This document shows positions 33,878 to 43,778 of a DNA stretch of 43,782 nucleotides, one piece after another; the first letter of the stretch is position 1; each line of letters opens with the position of its first letter. Below the pieces are notes generated by a model that was not told the DNA's origin, made no database searches, and worked only from the letters and a program-made list of their open reading frames with translations. Origin of the DNA: Chitinophaga pinensis (GTDB lineage: Bacteria; Bacteroidota; Bacteroidia; AKYH767-A; OLB10); contig CALQOD010000010.1 in the NCBI GenBank assembly GCA_943332105.1, positions 1-43,782 of the forward strand. The letters run 5' to 3'. The translations under genes and the position numbers were made by a program.

Positions 33878-35334
33878 TGAAGCTCTTAAAAGAAATATTA
33901 TACAAGACAAATATTGAGCAGGTGGCTGGGTCTACTTCTGTTAATATTTCTGAAATCGCTTTTGATTCTAGAAAGGTAAGCGAGTGGTCATTATTTGTTG
34001 CTGTCCGAGGCGCTGTTGCTGATGGGCATGATTTTATTTTAACAGCAATTGAAAAAGGGGCAATCGCAATTATTTGCGAAGAAATACCTGAGGATATTAT
34101 TCCTAGAATAACATATGTGAAAGTTAAAGACTCTTCACATGCTTTAGCTGTTGTATGTAATAATTTTTACGATGATCCTAGTTTAAAATTAAAATTGATT
34201 GGAGTTACGGGTACTAATGGAAAAACTACTTCCGTCACCTTATTGCATTCTCTATTTACACAGTTAGGGTTTAAGTGTGGACTGATTAGTACTGTAAATA
34301 ATTTAATTGGAGAAATTACAATTCCATCAACTCATACCACCCCGGATCCATTACAAATAAATCAGCTTTTATCTAAAATGGTAGAGGAGAATTGTGATTA
34401 TTGTTTTATGGAAGTTAGTTCGCATGCTGTGGTTCAAAAAAGAATCGATGGGTTGACATTCTTAGGTGGAGTGTTTACTAATATAACAAGAGATCATCTA
34501 GATTATCACAAAACCTTTGATGAATACATAAAAGCAAAAAAAGGATTTTTTGATCATTTGCCTGAAAGCTCTTTCGCACTTGTAAATGCCGATGACCGTA
34601 ACAACCAAATCATGGTTCAAAATACAAAAGCAAGTATTAAAACTTTTGCGCAAAAAAATGTTGCTGATTTCAAAGTAAAAATATTAGAAAATAATTTTTC
34701 AGGCTTGTTACTTAATATAGAAGGTAATGATGTATTATGTTCTTTGATTGGAAGTTTTAATGCAAGTAATTTATTAGGTGTGTACGCAGTTGCTATGCTA
34801 TGTAACCAAGAAAAAATAAATGTTCTTACTGCTTTGAGTAACCTACAGCCTCCAGCAGGAAGATTTGAGTGTTTACAGTCTGAAAACAATATTACTGGAA
34901 TCGTAGATTACGCACATACACCTGACGCATTGGAAAATGTTTTAAATACAATAAATAATATTCGAACAGGAAATGAATCAATAATTACAATTATTGGATG
35001 CGGTGGTGATAGAGATGCTGGCAAGCGACCTCAAATGGCACAAATTGCATGTGAATTAAGTAGCAAAGTAATACTTACTTCAGATAATCCAAGAAGTGAA
35101 AATCCGGAAACTATTATTAAAGAAATGCAAGCAGGGGTTCCTCCGCAATACTATAGAAAGTCTCTTGCTATTTCAGATCGTCGTGAAGCAATTCGCACAG
35201 CTGTTGCACTAGCGCAGCCAGGCGATATTATTTTGTTAGCGGGCAAAGGACATGAAAAATATCAAGAAATAAATGGAGTTAAACATCCATTTGATGATAA
35301 AGAAATTTTAAACGAAACATTTCAATCTTATTAA
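33877..35334 (+). CDS. murE: UDP-MurNAc-tripeptide ligase, meso-diaminopimelate specific
   Basis: Adds meso-diaminopimelate to UDP-MurNAc-L-Ala-D-Glu with ATP. The 485-residue protein has three Mur-ligase domains. The N-terminal UDP-binding part shows AFDSRKVSEWSLFVAVRG. The P-loop GVTGTNGKTTS (109-119), HTTPDPLQI and DYAHTPDALENVL follow. The amino-acid selective loop reads DNPRSE (D403-E408), the signature of the diaminopimelate form rather than the lysine form. Translation is coupled to ftsI by a TGATG overlap. Confidence 0.97.
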   Translation: MKLLKEILYKTNIEQVAGSTSVNISEIAFDSRKVSEWSLFVAVRGAVADGHDFILTAIEKGAIAIICEEIPEDIIPRITYVKVKDSSHALAVVCNNFYDDPSLKLKLIGVTGTNGKTTSVTLLHSLFTQLGFKCGLISTVNNLIGEITIPSTHTTPDPLQINQLLSKMVEENCDYCFMEVSSHAVVQKRIDGLTFLGGVFTNITRDHLDYHKTFDEYIKAKKGFFDHLPESSFALVNADDRNNQIMVQNTKASIKTFAQKNVADFKVKILENNFSGLLLNIEGNDVLCSLIGSFNASNLLGVYAVAMLCNQEKINVLTALSNLQPPAGRFECLQSENNITGIVDYAHTPDALENVLNTINNIRTGNESIITIIGCGGDRDAGKRPQMAQIACELSSKVILTSDNPRSENPETIIKEMQAGVPPQYYRKSLAISDRREAIRTAVALAQPGDIILLAGKGHEKYQEINGVKHPFDDKEILNETFQSY

Positions 35335-35337
35335 TTT

Positions 35338-36594
35338 ATGCTTTATTATTTTTTTGATTATTTAGATAGAGTTTATGATTTACCTGGAGCAGGTGTGTTC
35401 CATTATATTTCGTTTAGATCTGCGATGGCACTCATAACATCTTTACTTGTTACACTTGTTTTTGGAAAACGAATCATAAATATATTATTGAAACTTCAGG
35501 TAGGAGAGACAATTCGCGATTTAGGATTGACAGGTCAAAGTGAAAAGAAAGGCACTCCAACTATGGGAGGTGTCATAATTATAGCCGGGATATTAATTCC
35601 TACTTTGTTATTTACACGATTAAATAATGTATATATCATTTTAATGATTATAAGCACTCTTTGGTTAGGTGCAATCGGATTTGTAGATGATTATATTAAA
35701 GTATTTAAAAAAGATAAAGAAGGCTTGCGAGCAAAATCAAAATTGATTGGTCAAATTGGACTTGGGATTTTTGTGGGGTGTGTATTGTATTTTAATAATA
35801 ATGTTGTTGTTAAAGAAAAACTAAGTAAACAAAAAATAGTAATTGAACAAAAGGGAAATATTATTGATGATATGAAGAGTAAAGAGGGTTTTTTATTTTC
35901 CGGTAAAAATACAAAATCAACAAAAACAACAATTCCATTTTTTAAGAATAATGAGTTTGATTATGCTGATTTAATTTCATGGTCAGGCGATAATAAAAAA
36001 TATTTGTTGCCATTGCTTTTTATCATTATCGTAACATTTATTATCACCGCAGTTTCTAATGGATCAAATATAACTGATGGAATTGATGGATTAGCTACTG
36101 GTACTTCTGCTATTGTTGGCGTTACACTTGCGGTTTTTGCGTATGTGTCAGGTAATGCAATATTCGCAAACTATTTGAACATAATGTATATTCCGAACAC
36201 CGGAGAGTTGATGGTTTTCATGAGCGCCTTTGTTGGAGCTTGCGTTGGTTTCTTGTGGTATAACTCATATCCTGCGCAAGTATTTATGGGTGATACAGGA
36301 AGCCTTGCTATTGGAGGTTTAATTGCAGTTTTTGCAGTTGCGGTGAGAAAGGAATTATTGATTCCAATTATCTGCGGAATCTTTTTAGTGGAAAATTTAT
36401 CTGTAATGATTCAGGTAAGTTATTTTAAATATACTAAGAAAAAATACGGTGAGGGTAGAAGGGTTTTTAAGATGTCTCCAATTCATCATCATTATCAAAA
36501 GTTAGGATATCACGAATCAAAAATCGTCACTCGATTTTGGATTATAGGAATAATGTTAGCAGTGCTGAGTATTGTTACATTGAAATTAAGATAA
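35338..36594 (+). CDS. mraY: Phospho-MurNAc-pentapeptide transferase MraY
   Basis: Transfers phospho-MurNAc-pentapeptide from UDP to undecaprenyl phosphate, making lipid I. The 418-residue polytopic protein is longer than the E. coli form (360). Active-site landmarks are [13 protein letters not shown] (D117, D118), [14 protein letters not shown] and [14 protein letters not shown]. The extra length is an insert between helices at about residues 155-225, rich in Lys, Asn and Ser and continuing to [13 protein letters not shown]. Start ATG 35338 comes 3 nt after the murE stop. Confidence 0.97.
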   Translation: MLYYFFDYLDRVYDLPGAGVFHYISFRSAMALITSLLVTLVFGKRIINILLKLQVGETIRDLGLTGQSEKKGTPTMGGVIIIAGILIPTLLFTRLNNVYIILMIISTLWLGAIGFVDDYIKVFKKDKEGLRAKSKLIGQIGLGIFVGCVLYFNNNVVVKEKLSKQKIVIEQKGNIIDDMKSKEGFLFSGKNTKSTKTTIPFFKNNEFDYADLISWSGDNKKYLLPLLFIIIVTFIITAVSNGSNITDGIDGLATGTSAIVGVTLAVFAYVSGNAIFANYLNIMYIPNTGELMVFMSAFVGACVGFLWYNSYPAQVFMGDTGSLAIGGLIAVFAVAVRKELLIPIICGIFLVENLSVMIQVSYFKYTKKKYGEGRRVFKMSPIHHHYQKLGYHESKIVTRFWIIGIMLAVLSIVTLKLR

Positions 36595-37938
36595 ATGAAT
36601 AGCGAAAAGAAAATAGTTGTATTGGGAGCTGCAGAAAGTGGAGTTGGCACAGCTATTCTTGCTCAAAAGCAGGGCTTTGATGTTTTTGTATCTGATTTTG
36701 GTAAGATATCAGATAAGTATAAGAAAGAGCTAACGATTAGGAATATACCCTTTGAAGAAGGTTGTCATACACAAGAAATAATATTTAGTGCATCAGAAGT
36801 TGTAAAGAGTCCAGGGGTTCCTGATAAGGTTGCGATTGTAACTGGTATTAAGGATTTGGACATACCTGTTATATCTGAAATCGAATTCGCTTCAAGATTC
36901 ACAAATGCAAAAATGATTTGTATAACCGGAACAAATGGCAAAACAACTACAACGCTATTAACTTATCATATTCTGCAAAAAGCAGGATTGAATGTTGGGT
37001 TAGCAGGAAATGTAGGAAAGAGTTTTGCTCGTCAAGTAGCTGAAGAAAATTTTGATTACTATGTTTTAGAGCTAAGTAGTTTTCAGTTAGATGGCTGTTA
37101 TAATTTCAAAGCGGATGTCGCAATTCTGACCAATATTACTCCTGATCATCTTGATAGATATGATTACAATCTTCAAAATTATATTGATTCAAAATTTAGA
37201 ATAATACAAAATCAAGGACCCTCAGATGCATTTATTTATTGTGCAGATGATATGCTTACAATGCAGGAGGTCACTAAAAGAGAATTTAAAATGCAGTGCT
37301 TTCCATTTTCAATAAATCAGAAGAATGGAATGAATGCCTATGTAGAAAATAATAACCTTATAATTCAAACCCATAACCAAACACTAAATATGTCAATTCA
37401 AGAACTAGCATTACAAGGAAAACACAACTTGTACAATTCAATGGCTTCAGGAATCGCCTCAAGAATTTTAGAAATCAGAAAGGAAGTAGTAAGAGAAAGT
37501 TTTTCGGATTTCGAAAACATTGAGCACCGATTAGAATTTGTAAATTCAGTCCATGGAATCGATTTTATTAATGATTCAAAAGCCACGAATGTTAACTCAA
37601 CATGGTATGCATTAGAAAGTTTACAGAGTCCAATTATTTGGATCGCCGGCGGTGTTGATAAAGGAAACGATTATTCAATGCTCACAGATTTAGTGCAAAA
37701 CAGAGTGAAAGTTTTAATATGCTTGGGAACTGAGAATAAAAAGTTGATTAAAGCATTTAAAGAAATAGTTCCTGTTATTATTGAAACTGCTTCTGCTGAT
37801 GAAGCAGTACAAGCCGCATATCGCTTAGGTAAAAAAGGGGATACGGTATTGTTATCGCCTTGCTGTGCTTCGTTTGATTTGTTCGAAAATTATGAAGACC
37901 GTGGTCGTCAATTTAAGGCTGCTGTTCGTTCGTTATAA
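36595..37938 (+). CDS. murD: UDP-MurNAc-L-alanine--D-glutamate ligase
   Basis: Adds D-Glu to UDP-MurNAc-L-Ala with ATP. The 447-residue protein has VVLGAAESGVGTAILA at the N-terminal Rossmann site, P-loop ITGTNGKTTTTL, LSSFQLDGC, LTNITPDHLDRYDY, FINDSKATN and the late LLSPCCASFDLFENYEDRGRQF. Its ATG immediately follows the mraY stop with no gap. Its D-Glu substrate is made by MurI, encoded at 7998-8819. Confidence 0.97.
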   Translation: MNSEKKIVVLGAAESGVGTAILAQKQGFDVFVSDFGKISDKYKKELTIRNIPFEEGCHTQEIIFSASEVVKSPGVPDKVAIVTGIKDLDIPVISEIEFASRFTNAKMICITGTNGKTTTTLLTYHILQKAGLNVGLAGNVGKSFARQVAEENFDYYVLELSSFQLDGCYNFKADVAILTNITPDHLDRYDYNLQNYIDSKFRIIQNQGPSDAFIYCADDMLTMQEVTKREFKMQCFPFSINQKNGMNAYVENNNLIIQTHNQTLNMSIQELALQGKHNLYNSMASGIASRILEIRKEVVRESFSDFENIEHRLEFVNSVHGIDFINDSKATNVNSTWYALESLQSPIIWIAGGVDKGNDYSMLTDLVQNRVKVLICLGTENKKLIKAFKEIVPVIIETASADEAVQAAYRLGKKGDTVLLSPCCASFDLFENYEDRGRQFKAAVRSL

Positions 37939-37947
37939 TTTTTTGTG

Positions 37948-39147
37948 ATGAACTGGATTCAGAGAAATATTAAACTTAAGGGAGATAAGACAATATGGAT
38001 TATTGTCTTCCTGCTCTCTATTGTTAGTTTGTTAGCTGTTTACAGTTCTACAGGATTGCTTGCATTTAAAAAAGTTTCAGGCAATACCGAGCATTTCTTA
38101 TTCAAACATTTTATTGTATTGTGTGGAGGAGGTGTAATTATGTATATTACAGCATCGTTTCCCTATACCCTTTATGCAAGACTTGCAAGATTTTTCTATT
38201 TGCTAGCAGTTCCATTGCTGATATTCACATTGTTTATGGGTACCAATTTGAATGATGCAAACAGATGGATTACGCTTCCGATTATTGGAATGACATTTCA
38301 GACTTCCGACTTTGCTAAAATAGCATTGATATTATTTTTAGCACGACAAATTTCTAAAAGTCAGAATACAATTAATGAATGGAGAGCTACCGTGGTTCCA
38401 TTAATAATTATTGTTGGAGTTGTTTGTGCGTTAATTTTTCCCGCAAATTTTTCTACTGCTGCTTTATTGTTTTTTACTTCATTAGTAATTATGTTTATTG
38501 GAAGGGTAAGTATAAAACATCTTGCTAAAATTGTAGGAATCGCTTTGATTTGTATAACATTATTTTTTGCTGTTGCACACGCAGTAGGTTATAAAGGTCG
38601 TATTGAAACGTGGATAAACCGCATCATGACTTTTGTAGGTTATAATGATCATAAGGCTGATTCCAAAAATGCGAAGTTTGAATTTTCTGATGAAGACTAT
38701 CAAGCACAACAAGCAAAGATTGCAATTGCAACAGGGGGTTTTTTCGGGAAAGGTCCAGGCAATAGCGAACAAAGAAATTTTTTACCACATCCATATTCTG
38801 ATTTTATTTTTGCAATTATAATAGAAGAGTATGGTTTGGTAGGAGGTTTTTTTATTCTCATTTTATACTTGCTGTTTTTTTATAGGGCGTTGCTTATTGT
38901 TAAACGAACTGAAAAAGCATTTGCTGCAATGATTACAATCGGCTTTGCATTTAGTATGGTGTTTCAAGCACTAATAAATATGGGGGTGGCAACAGGTGTG
39001 TTTCCTGTTACCGGGCAAACATTGCCAATGTTAAGTATGGGTGGGTCGTCCATTATATTTACAAGTTTTGCGTTTGGGGTAATCCTAAGCGTTAGTAACT
39101 CAATTGAGAATCAAGAAAAATTGGAAGATATAAGTGCAATAAGTTAA
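37948..39147 (+). CDS. ftsW: Septal peptidoglycan polymerase FtsW
   Basis: A 399-residue SEDS-family glycosyltransferase that polymerises lipid II at the septum with FtsI. About ten membrane helices are present, beginning at about residue 17 (TIWIIVFLLSIVSLLAVYSSTG). Family signatures seen are RWITLPIIGMTFQTSDFAKIA, YQAQQAKIAIATGGFFGKGPGNS with QRNFLPHPYSDFIFAII, and GQTLPMLSMGGSSI. The ATG at 37948 was chosen over the GTG one codon before. It lies between murD and murG. Confidence 0.96.
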   Translation: MNWIQRNIKLKGDKTIWIIVFLLSIVSLLAVYSSTGLLAFKKVSGNTEHFLFKHFIVLCGGGVIMYITASFPYTLYARLARFFYLLAVPLLIFTLFMGTNLNDANRWITLPIIGMTFQTSDFAKIALILFLARQISKSQNTINEWRATVVPLIIIVGVVCALIFPANFSTAALLFFTSLVIMFIGRVSIKHLAKIVGIALICITLFFAVAHAVGYKGRIETWINRIMTFVGYNDHKADSKNAKFEFSDEDYQAQQAKIAIATGGFFGKGPGNSEQRNFLPHPYSDFIFAIIIEEYGLVGGFFILILYLLFFYRALLIVKRTEKAFAAMITIGFAFSMVFQALINMGVATGVFPVTGQTLPMLSMGGSSIIFTSFAFGVILSVSNSIENQEKLEDISAIS

Positions 39148-39151
39148 ATAA

Positions 39152-40252
39152 ATGAGCAAGGTGATTATAAGCGGTGGTGGTACTGGCGGACATATTTTTC
39201 CTGCCCTTGCAATAGCGCATGCGTTAAAAAAAATTCATCCTGAAACAGAAATTTTATTTGTTGGTGCAGAAGGTAAAATGGAAATGGAAAAAGTCCCCGC
39301 AGCAGGATATGAAATAATCGGATTACCTATTGCTGGTATTAAAAGAAGTTTGTCAATTGACAATTTGTTTTTTCCTGTTAAGCTTATTAAAAGTTTATCA
39401 AAAGCAAACAGCATATTAAAATCGTTTCAGCCAGATATTGCAATAGGTGTTGGTGGTTATGCAAGTGGTCCTATGCTATTTGTAGCTTCAATGAATGGTA
39501 TTCCAACTTTAATTCAAGAGCAGAATTCTTACCCTGGAATTACTAATAAATTACTTTCCAAGAAAGCCACTAAAATTTGTGTTGCTTATGAAGGAATGGA
39601 TAAATTTTTTCAGTCCTCAAAAATTATGTTTACGGGAAATCCAGTTCGTGAGGACATAAAAGACTTACATAATAAAAAATCAATTGCTGCTCAATATTTT
39701 CAACTTTCAGAATCTACTCCGACATTATTAATTGTTGGTGGAAGTCAAGGAGCAAGATCAATTAACAAAGCAATTTATGCTGAGTTAGAAAAATTAAATG
39801 ATTCTGGAATACAAGTTCTTTGGCAAACAGGAAAAAGTTTTTTTGCTCAAGCAAATGATAAAATCAAACAAATTAATTCTGATAGCATAAAAGCATTTGA
39901 TTTTATATCAAAAATGGATTTAGCTTATTCTTTATGTGATCTCGTTGTTGCACGTGCAGGAGCGAGCACTGTATCTGAATTATGCATCGTAAAAAAGCCT
40001 TCGATTTTGGTTCCATTACCAACAGCTGCAGAAGATCATCAAACAAAAAATTGTTTAGCACTAGTAAATAGAAATGCTGCATTATTACTAAAGGATCAAG
40101 ATGCCGCATCAAAATTAATTAACGAAGCAATCAGTTTAATGAACAATCTTTCTAAGCGTGAAGACTTAGCAAAGAATATTGCTCCATTAGCACGACCAGA
40201 TGCGGCTGATACAATTGCGAAAGAAATATTTTCAATTATCAATAAAAAGTAA
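39152..40252 (+). CDS. murG: Lipid II synthase MurG
   Basis: Transfers GlcNAc from UDP-GlcNAc to lipid I on the inner face of the membrane. The 366-residue GT-B fold protein shows GGGTGGHIFPALAIA at the N-terminal domain, GVGGYASGPML, EQNSYPGITN, the second domain GGSQGARSINKAI, and the UDP-binding region VVARAGASTVSELCIVKKPSILVPLP. Its length equals the family norm. It begins 4 nt after ftsW. Confidence 0.97.
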   Translation: MSKVIISGGGTGGHIFPALAIAHALKKIHPETEILFVGAEGKMEMEKVPAAGYEIIGLPIAGIKRSLSIDNLFFPVKLIKSLSKANSILKSFQPDIAIGVGGYASGPMLFVASMNGIPTLIQEQNSYPGITNKLLSKKATKICVAYEGMDKFFQSSKIMFTGNPVREDIKDLHNKKSIAAQYFQLSESTPTLLIVGGSQGARSINKAIYAELEKLNDSGIQVLWQTGKSFFAQANDKIKQINSDSIKAFDFISKMDLAYSLCDLVVARAGASTVSELCIVKKPSILVPLPTAAEDHQTKNCLALVNRNAALLLKDQDAASKLINEAISLMNNLSKREDLAKNIAPLARPDAADTIAKEIFSIINKK

Positions 40253-40261
40253 TTTACATAA

Positions 40262-41650
40262 ATGAAAAACGAGTTGGCTAATATAAAGCATGTTTACTTT
40301 CTTGGAATAGGAGGAATAGGCATGAGTGCGATCGCTCGTTATTTTCATGCAGTTGGGAAGTCTGTTTCAGGATATGATAAAACACCAACTCAACTAACAC
40401 AGCAATTAGAATACGAAGGGATAGCAATTCATTATGATGATGATGTTAATAATATTCCATTAGAAATAATTAATTGTTTAGATAAATCTGAAGTGTTGGT
40501 TGTACTTACTCCTGCAATTCCGAAGGAACATGCTGAATGGAATTTTTTAGTACAAAAAAACTTTACAATTATTAAGCGTTCGAAAGTATTAGGTGTATTA
40601 ACCAATGGTCAAACTACATTAGCAGTAGCAGGAACGCATGGTAAAACAACAACTTCAACAATGCTTGCGCATATCCTTAATAGCGCTGTGAAAAACACAT
40701 CTGCATTCTTAGGAGGAATAAGTTCTAATTTTAAAAGTAATTTGCTAATAGGAAATACTAATGCCGAAGATCATCGGATAGTTGTAGAAGCTGATGAGTT
40801 TGATCGATCGTTTTTGCAGTTGTTTCCTGATATTGCTATTATCACATCCATGGATCCAGATCATTTGGATATTTATGGTGATAAAAATGAAATGGAACAT
40901 AACTACCGTTTGTTTGCTAGTCAAGTAAAGGAAAAGGGAGTGTTAATTTATAAGAAGGGCTTAGCGATAGGAGATGTGAAATCCAAAACTTATTCTTATT
41001 CTATAGAAACAGCTGAATGTGATTTTGCAGGTACAAATATTAGAGTGGAAAACGGTTTTTATCATTTCGATTTTAAGTCGACTGAAAATTATTTTTCTGA
41101 TTTAGTATTAGGATTACCTGGTCGTCATAATGTTGAAAATGCCGTTGCAGCTACTGCTGTTGCAATAATGTGTGGAGTTACTGAAAATGAATTGCGCGCA
41201 GCTTTAAAATCGTTTTCAGGTGCTCAGCGAAGATTTGAAATTCAAATTAGAAATAACCATTGCGTTTATATTGACGATTATGCGCATCATCCTGCCGAAT
41301 TAAATGCGGCGATCCTTTCTGCCAAAGAGTTGTTCCCTAATAAAAAAATTACAGGAATTTTTCAACCTCACTTATTCACAAGGACGCGAGATTTTGCAAC
41401 TGAATTTGCTCAAAGTTTAAGTTTGTTGGACTCGCTTATTATGCTTGATATTTATCCGGCGAGAGAACTTCCAATAATAGGAATTAATTCGAATACTATA
41501 CTCGATCAGGTAACAATCAATGATAAATGTTTGGTTAGTAAATCAGATTTATTGAGTGAAGTAAAAGCCAGAAATCCAGAGGTCCTAATGACCTTAGGGG
41601 CTGGTGATATTGACCAGTTTGTTGAACCTTTAATACACTTATTGAATTGA
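40262..41650 (+). CDS. murC: UDP-MurNAc--L-alanine ligase
   Basis: Adds L-Ala to UDP-MurNAc with ATP, the first amino acid of the stem peptide. The 462-residue protein contains VYFLGIGGIGMSAIARYF, P-loop VAGTHGKTTTSTML, EADEFDRSF, TSMDPDHLDIYGD and YIDDYAHHPAELNAAI. The stop TGA overlaps the TTG start of ftsQ. No ddl gene follows, as is usual for this phylum. Confidence 0.97.
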   Translation: MKNELANIKHVYFLGIGGIGMSAIARYFHAVGKSVSGYDKTPTQLTQQLEYEGIAIHYDDDVNNIPLEIINCLDKSEVLVVLTPAIPKEHAEWNFLVQKNFTIIKRSKVLGVLTNGQTTLAVAGTHGKTTTSTMLAHILNSAVKNTSAFLGGISSNFKSNLLIGNTNAEDHRIVVEADEFDRSFLQLFPDIAIITSMDPDHLDIYGDKNEMEHNYRLFASQVKEKGVLIYKKGLAIGDVKSKTYSYSIETAECDFAGTNIRVENGFYHFDFKSTENYFSDLVLGLPGRHNVENAVAATAVAIMCGVTENELRAALKSFSGAQRRFEIQIRNNHCVYIDDYAHHPAELNAAILSAKELFPNKKITGIFQPHLFTRTRDFATEFAQSLSLLDSLIMLDIYPARELPIIGINSNTILDQVTINDKCLVSKSDLLSEVKARNPEVLMTLGAGDIDQFVEPLIHLLN

Positions 41651-42471
41651 AAATTAATATTCAGCATAAAGTAAAACGACTAATAGTTATTGGCAGCTGG
41701 ACGCTTTCAATCGCTGGGTTAATTGTGCTTTTAGGGTTCGTTAATTATAAACAATCAAATTCAATTTGTAAAAATGTAATTGTAAATATTAACGAAGGTG
41801 TAGGACATGATTTTGTAGATAGAAATGATATCCTGCAATTGGTTTACAGCAAGGGAAAATTGGTGGGGAAATCTTATGCTATAATCAACAAAACATTGTT
41901 AGAAAAAATTGTGATGAGTAATCCATTTGTAGAACGAGTTGAAGTATATTCAACACTTGATGGAAGTCTTCATATTGATGCATGGCAGCGAGATCCAGTT
42001 GTAAGGGTGTTCAACATGCAAAATGAGCAGTTTTATATTGATAAAAATGGTGCGTTCATGCCAGTGTCTGATAAATACACTCCTTCGGTACTTGTAGCCA
42101 ACGGATTTATTTATAACACCTATGCTGAAATGAAAATTGCGCCACCGCCAGTTTTAAAAAATTCAAATAATATCGATTCATTAACAATTCCACGGATGAT
42201 TAATCAGGTTTTTACGGTCGCTAGTTTTGTTGCTGCAGATACTTTCTGGTCTGCGAACACGCAGCAGATATTCGTAAATGAGTTGCAAGAGATTGAATTG
42301 GTTCCTCGAGTTGGCGATCACCGAATTTTAATTGGAGATACCACGGATTTAAAAGGCAAATTCAATCGGTTATTTTTGTTTTATAAAAAGGGATTAAGTA
42401 ATACAGGATGGAATAACTATTCATTAATAAATCTTAAGTTTAAAAATCAAGTTGTTTGTACTAAAAAATAA
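41647..42471 (+). CDS. ftsQ: Cell-division protein FtsQ
   Basis: A 274-residue bitopic protein with a short basic N-terminus (KINIQHKVKRL), one membrane helix (about 12-29), then a POTRA-like domain of about 38-105 (VIVNINEGVGHDFVDRNDIL) and a beta domain. FtsQ recruits FtsL/FtsB at the septum. The only plausible start is a TTG (41647) that overlaps the murC stop; the next ATG would remove the membrane helix. The name rests on topology plus position between murC and ftsA, since FtsQ sequences diverge strongly. Confidence 0.9.
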   Translation: MKINIQHKVKRLIVIGSWTLSIAGLIVLLGFVNYKQSNSICKNVIVNINEGVGHDFVDRNDILQLVYSKGKLVGKSYAIINKTLLEKIVMSNPFVERVEVYSTLDGSLHIDAWQRDPVVRVFNMQNEQFYIDKNGAFMPVSDKYTPSVLVANGFIYNTYAEMKIAPPPVLKNSNNIDSLTIPRMINQVFTVASFVAADTFWSANTQQIFVNELQEIELVPRVGDHRILIGDTTDLKGKFNRLFLFYKKGLSNTGWNNYSLINLKFKNQVVCTKK

Positions 42472-42482
42472 TTTTTAATAAT

Positions 42483-43778
42483 ATGTCAGAAATCATTGTT
42501 GGATTAGATATTGGAACTACAAAAATTGCAGCTATTGTTGGAAGACGAAATGAGCATGGCAAGATTGAAATTTTAGGAATGGGACGCTCAGAATCTTTAG
42601 GGGTGATGAGAGGTGTAGTTGCTAATATTGAAAAGACTGTTGCCTCTATTAGAGAAGCTGTTGAAGAAGCTGAAGCAAAATCAGGAGTTGAAATTAAAGA
42701 GGTTTATGTTGGAATTGCGGGACAGCATATTAAAAGTATGCAGCACCGAGGTATGATAACTCGCGCAAATAATGAATATGAAATTAGCCAATCAGATATT
42801 GATGCAATCACAGAAGATATGTATCGTCTTGCGATGCCTCCTGGAGAGGAAATTATTCATGTAATTCCTCAAGAATTTATTGTAGATAACGAGCAAGGAA
42901 TTAAAGAGCCTGTTGGAATGGCAGGTATTCGTTTAGAGGCAAATTGTCATATTATCACGGGTCTAGTAACAGCTGCAAAAAATATTTATAAGTGCGTAGA
43001 AAAAGCAGGATTAAAAACAAAGGATTTAATTCTTGAACCTTTAGCATCTGCAGAGGCTGTATTAACGGATGAAGAAAAAGAGGCAGGGGTTGTATTGGTT
43101 GATATTGGTGGTGGAACAACAGATATAGCAATTTTTCAAGATGGTATAATTCGCCACACTGCTGTTATTCCGTTTGGTGGTAATGTAATCACGGAAGACA
43201 TTAAAGAGGGTTGTTCTATTATTCGTAATCAAGCAGAGCTTTTAAAAGTGAAGTTTGGTTCAGCTCTTTCAAAACAAACAAGAGAAAATGAAATCGTTTC
43301 AATTCCTGGTCTAAGAGGTAGAGAGCCAAAAGAGATTTCTGTAAAAAACTTAGCTCATATTATTCAAGCTCGCATAGAAGAGATTATTGATAATGTATAC
43401 TACGAAATTAAAAACTCTGGCTATGAAAAGAAGCTTATAGCAGGAATTGTTATTACTGGTGGAGGTTCGCAATTAAAAAACATTACGCAGCTAGTAGAGT
43501 ATATAACGGGAATGGATACCCGCATTGGTTATCCAAATGAGCACCTAGGAAAAGGACTTGACGAAGTTAAGAGTCCGATGTATGCAACTGGAGTTGGTTT
43601 AGTAATTAAAGGATTGCAAGAGACAGAGTATAGTGAATCAAAAGTAAAATTCGAACTAGATTTGCAGCCTGATACTGGAGGTTCTGGAACTAAAGTGCCA
43701 ATTAAGAAAGGTCCTTGGTATGAAATGTTTTATAAGTCGCTAACTGATGACGGCGGTGACCAACCCTTGAATGGATAA
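42483..43778 (+). CDS. ftsA: Cell-division protein FtsA
   Basis: An actin-like ATPase that tethers FtsZ to the membrane and recruits late division proteins. The 431-residue protein contains IVGLDIGTTKIAAIVG, the SHS2 1C domain within about 85-165 (VYVGIAGQHIKSMQHRG), VDIGGGTTDIAIF and IVITGGGSQLKNITQLVEY. The C-terminal KKGPWYEMFYKSL could be the membrane-binding amphipathic helix. It follows ftsQ by 11 nt and its stop lies 4 nt before the window edge, so ftsZ is expected next. Confidence 0.97.
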   Translation: MSEIIVGLDIGTTKIAAIVGRRNEHGKIEILGMGRSESLGVMRGVVANIEKTVASIREAVEEAEAKSGVEIKEVYVGIAGQHIKSMQHRGMITRANNEYEISQSDIDAITEDMYRLAMPPGEEIIHVIPQEFIVDNEQGIKEPVGMAGIRLEANCHIITGLVTAAKNIYKCVEKAGLKTKDLILEPLASAEAVLTDEEKEAGVVLVDIGGGTTDIAIFQDGIIRHTAVIPFGGNVITEDIKEGCSIIRNQAELLKVKFGSALSKQTRENEIVSIPGLRGREPKEISVKNLAHIIQARIEEIIDNVYYEIKNSGYEKKLIAGIVITGGGSQLKNITQLVEYITGMDTRIGYPNEHLGKGLDEVKSPMYATGVGLVIKGLQETEYSESKVKFELDLQPDTGGSGTKVPIKKGPWYEMFYKSLTDDGGDQPLNG

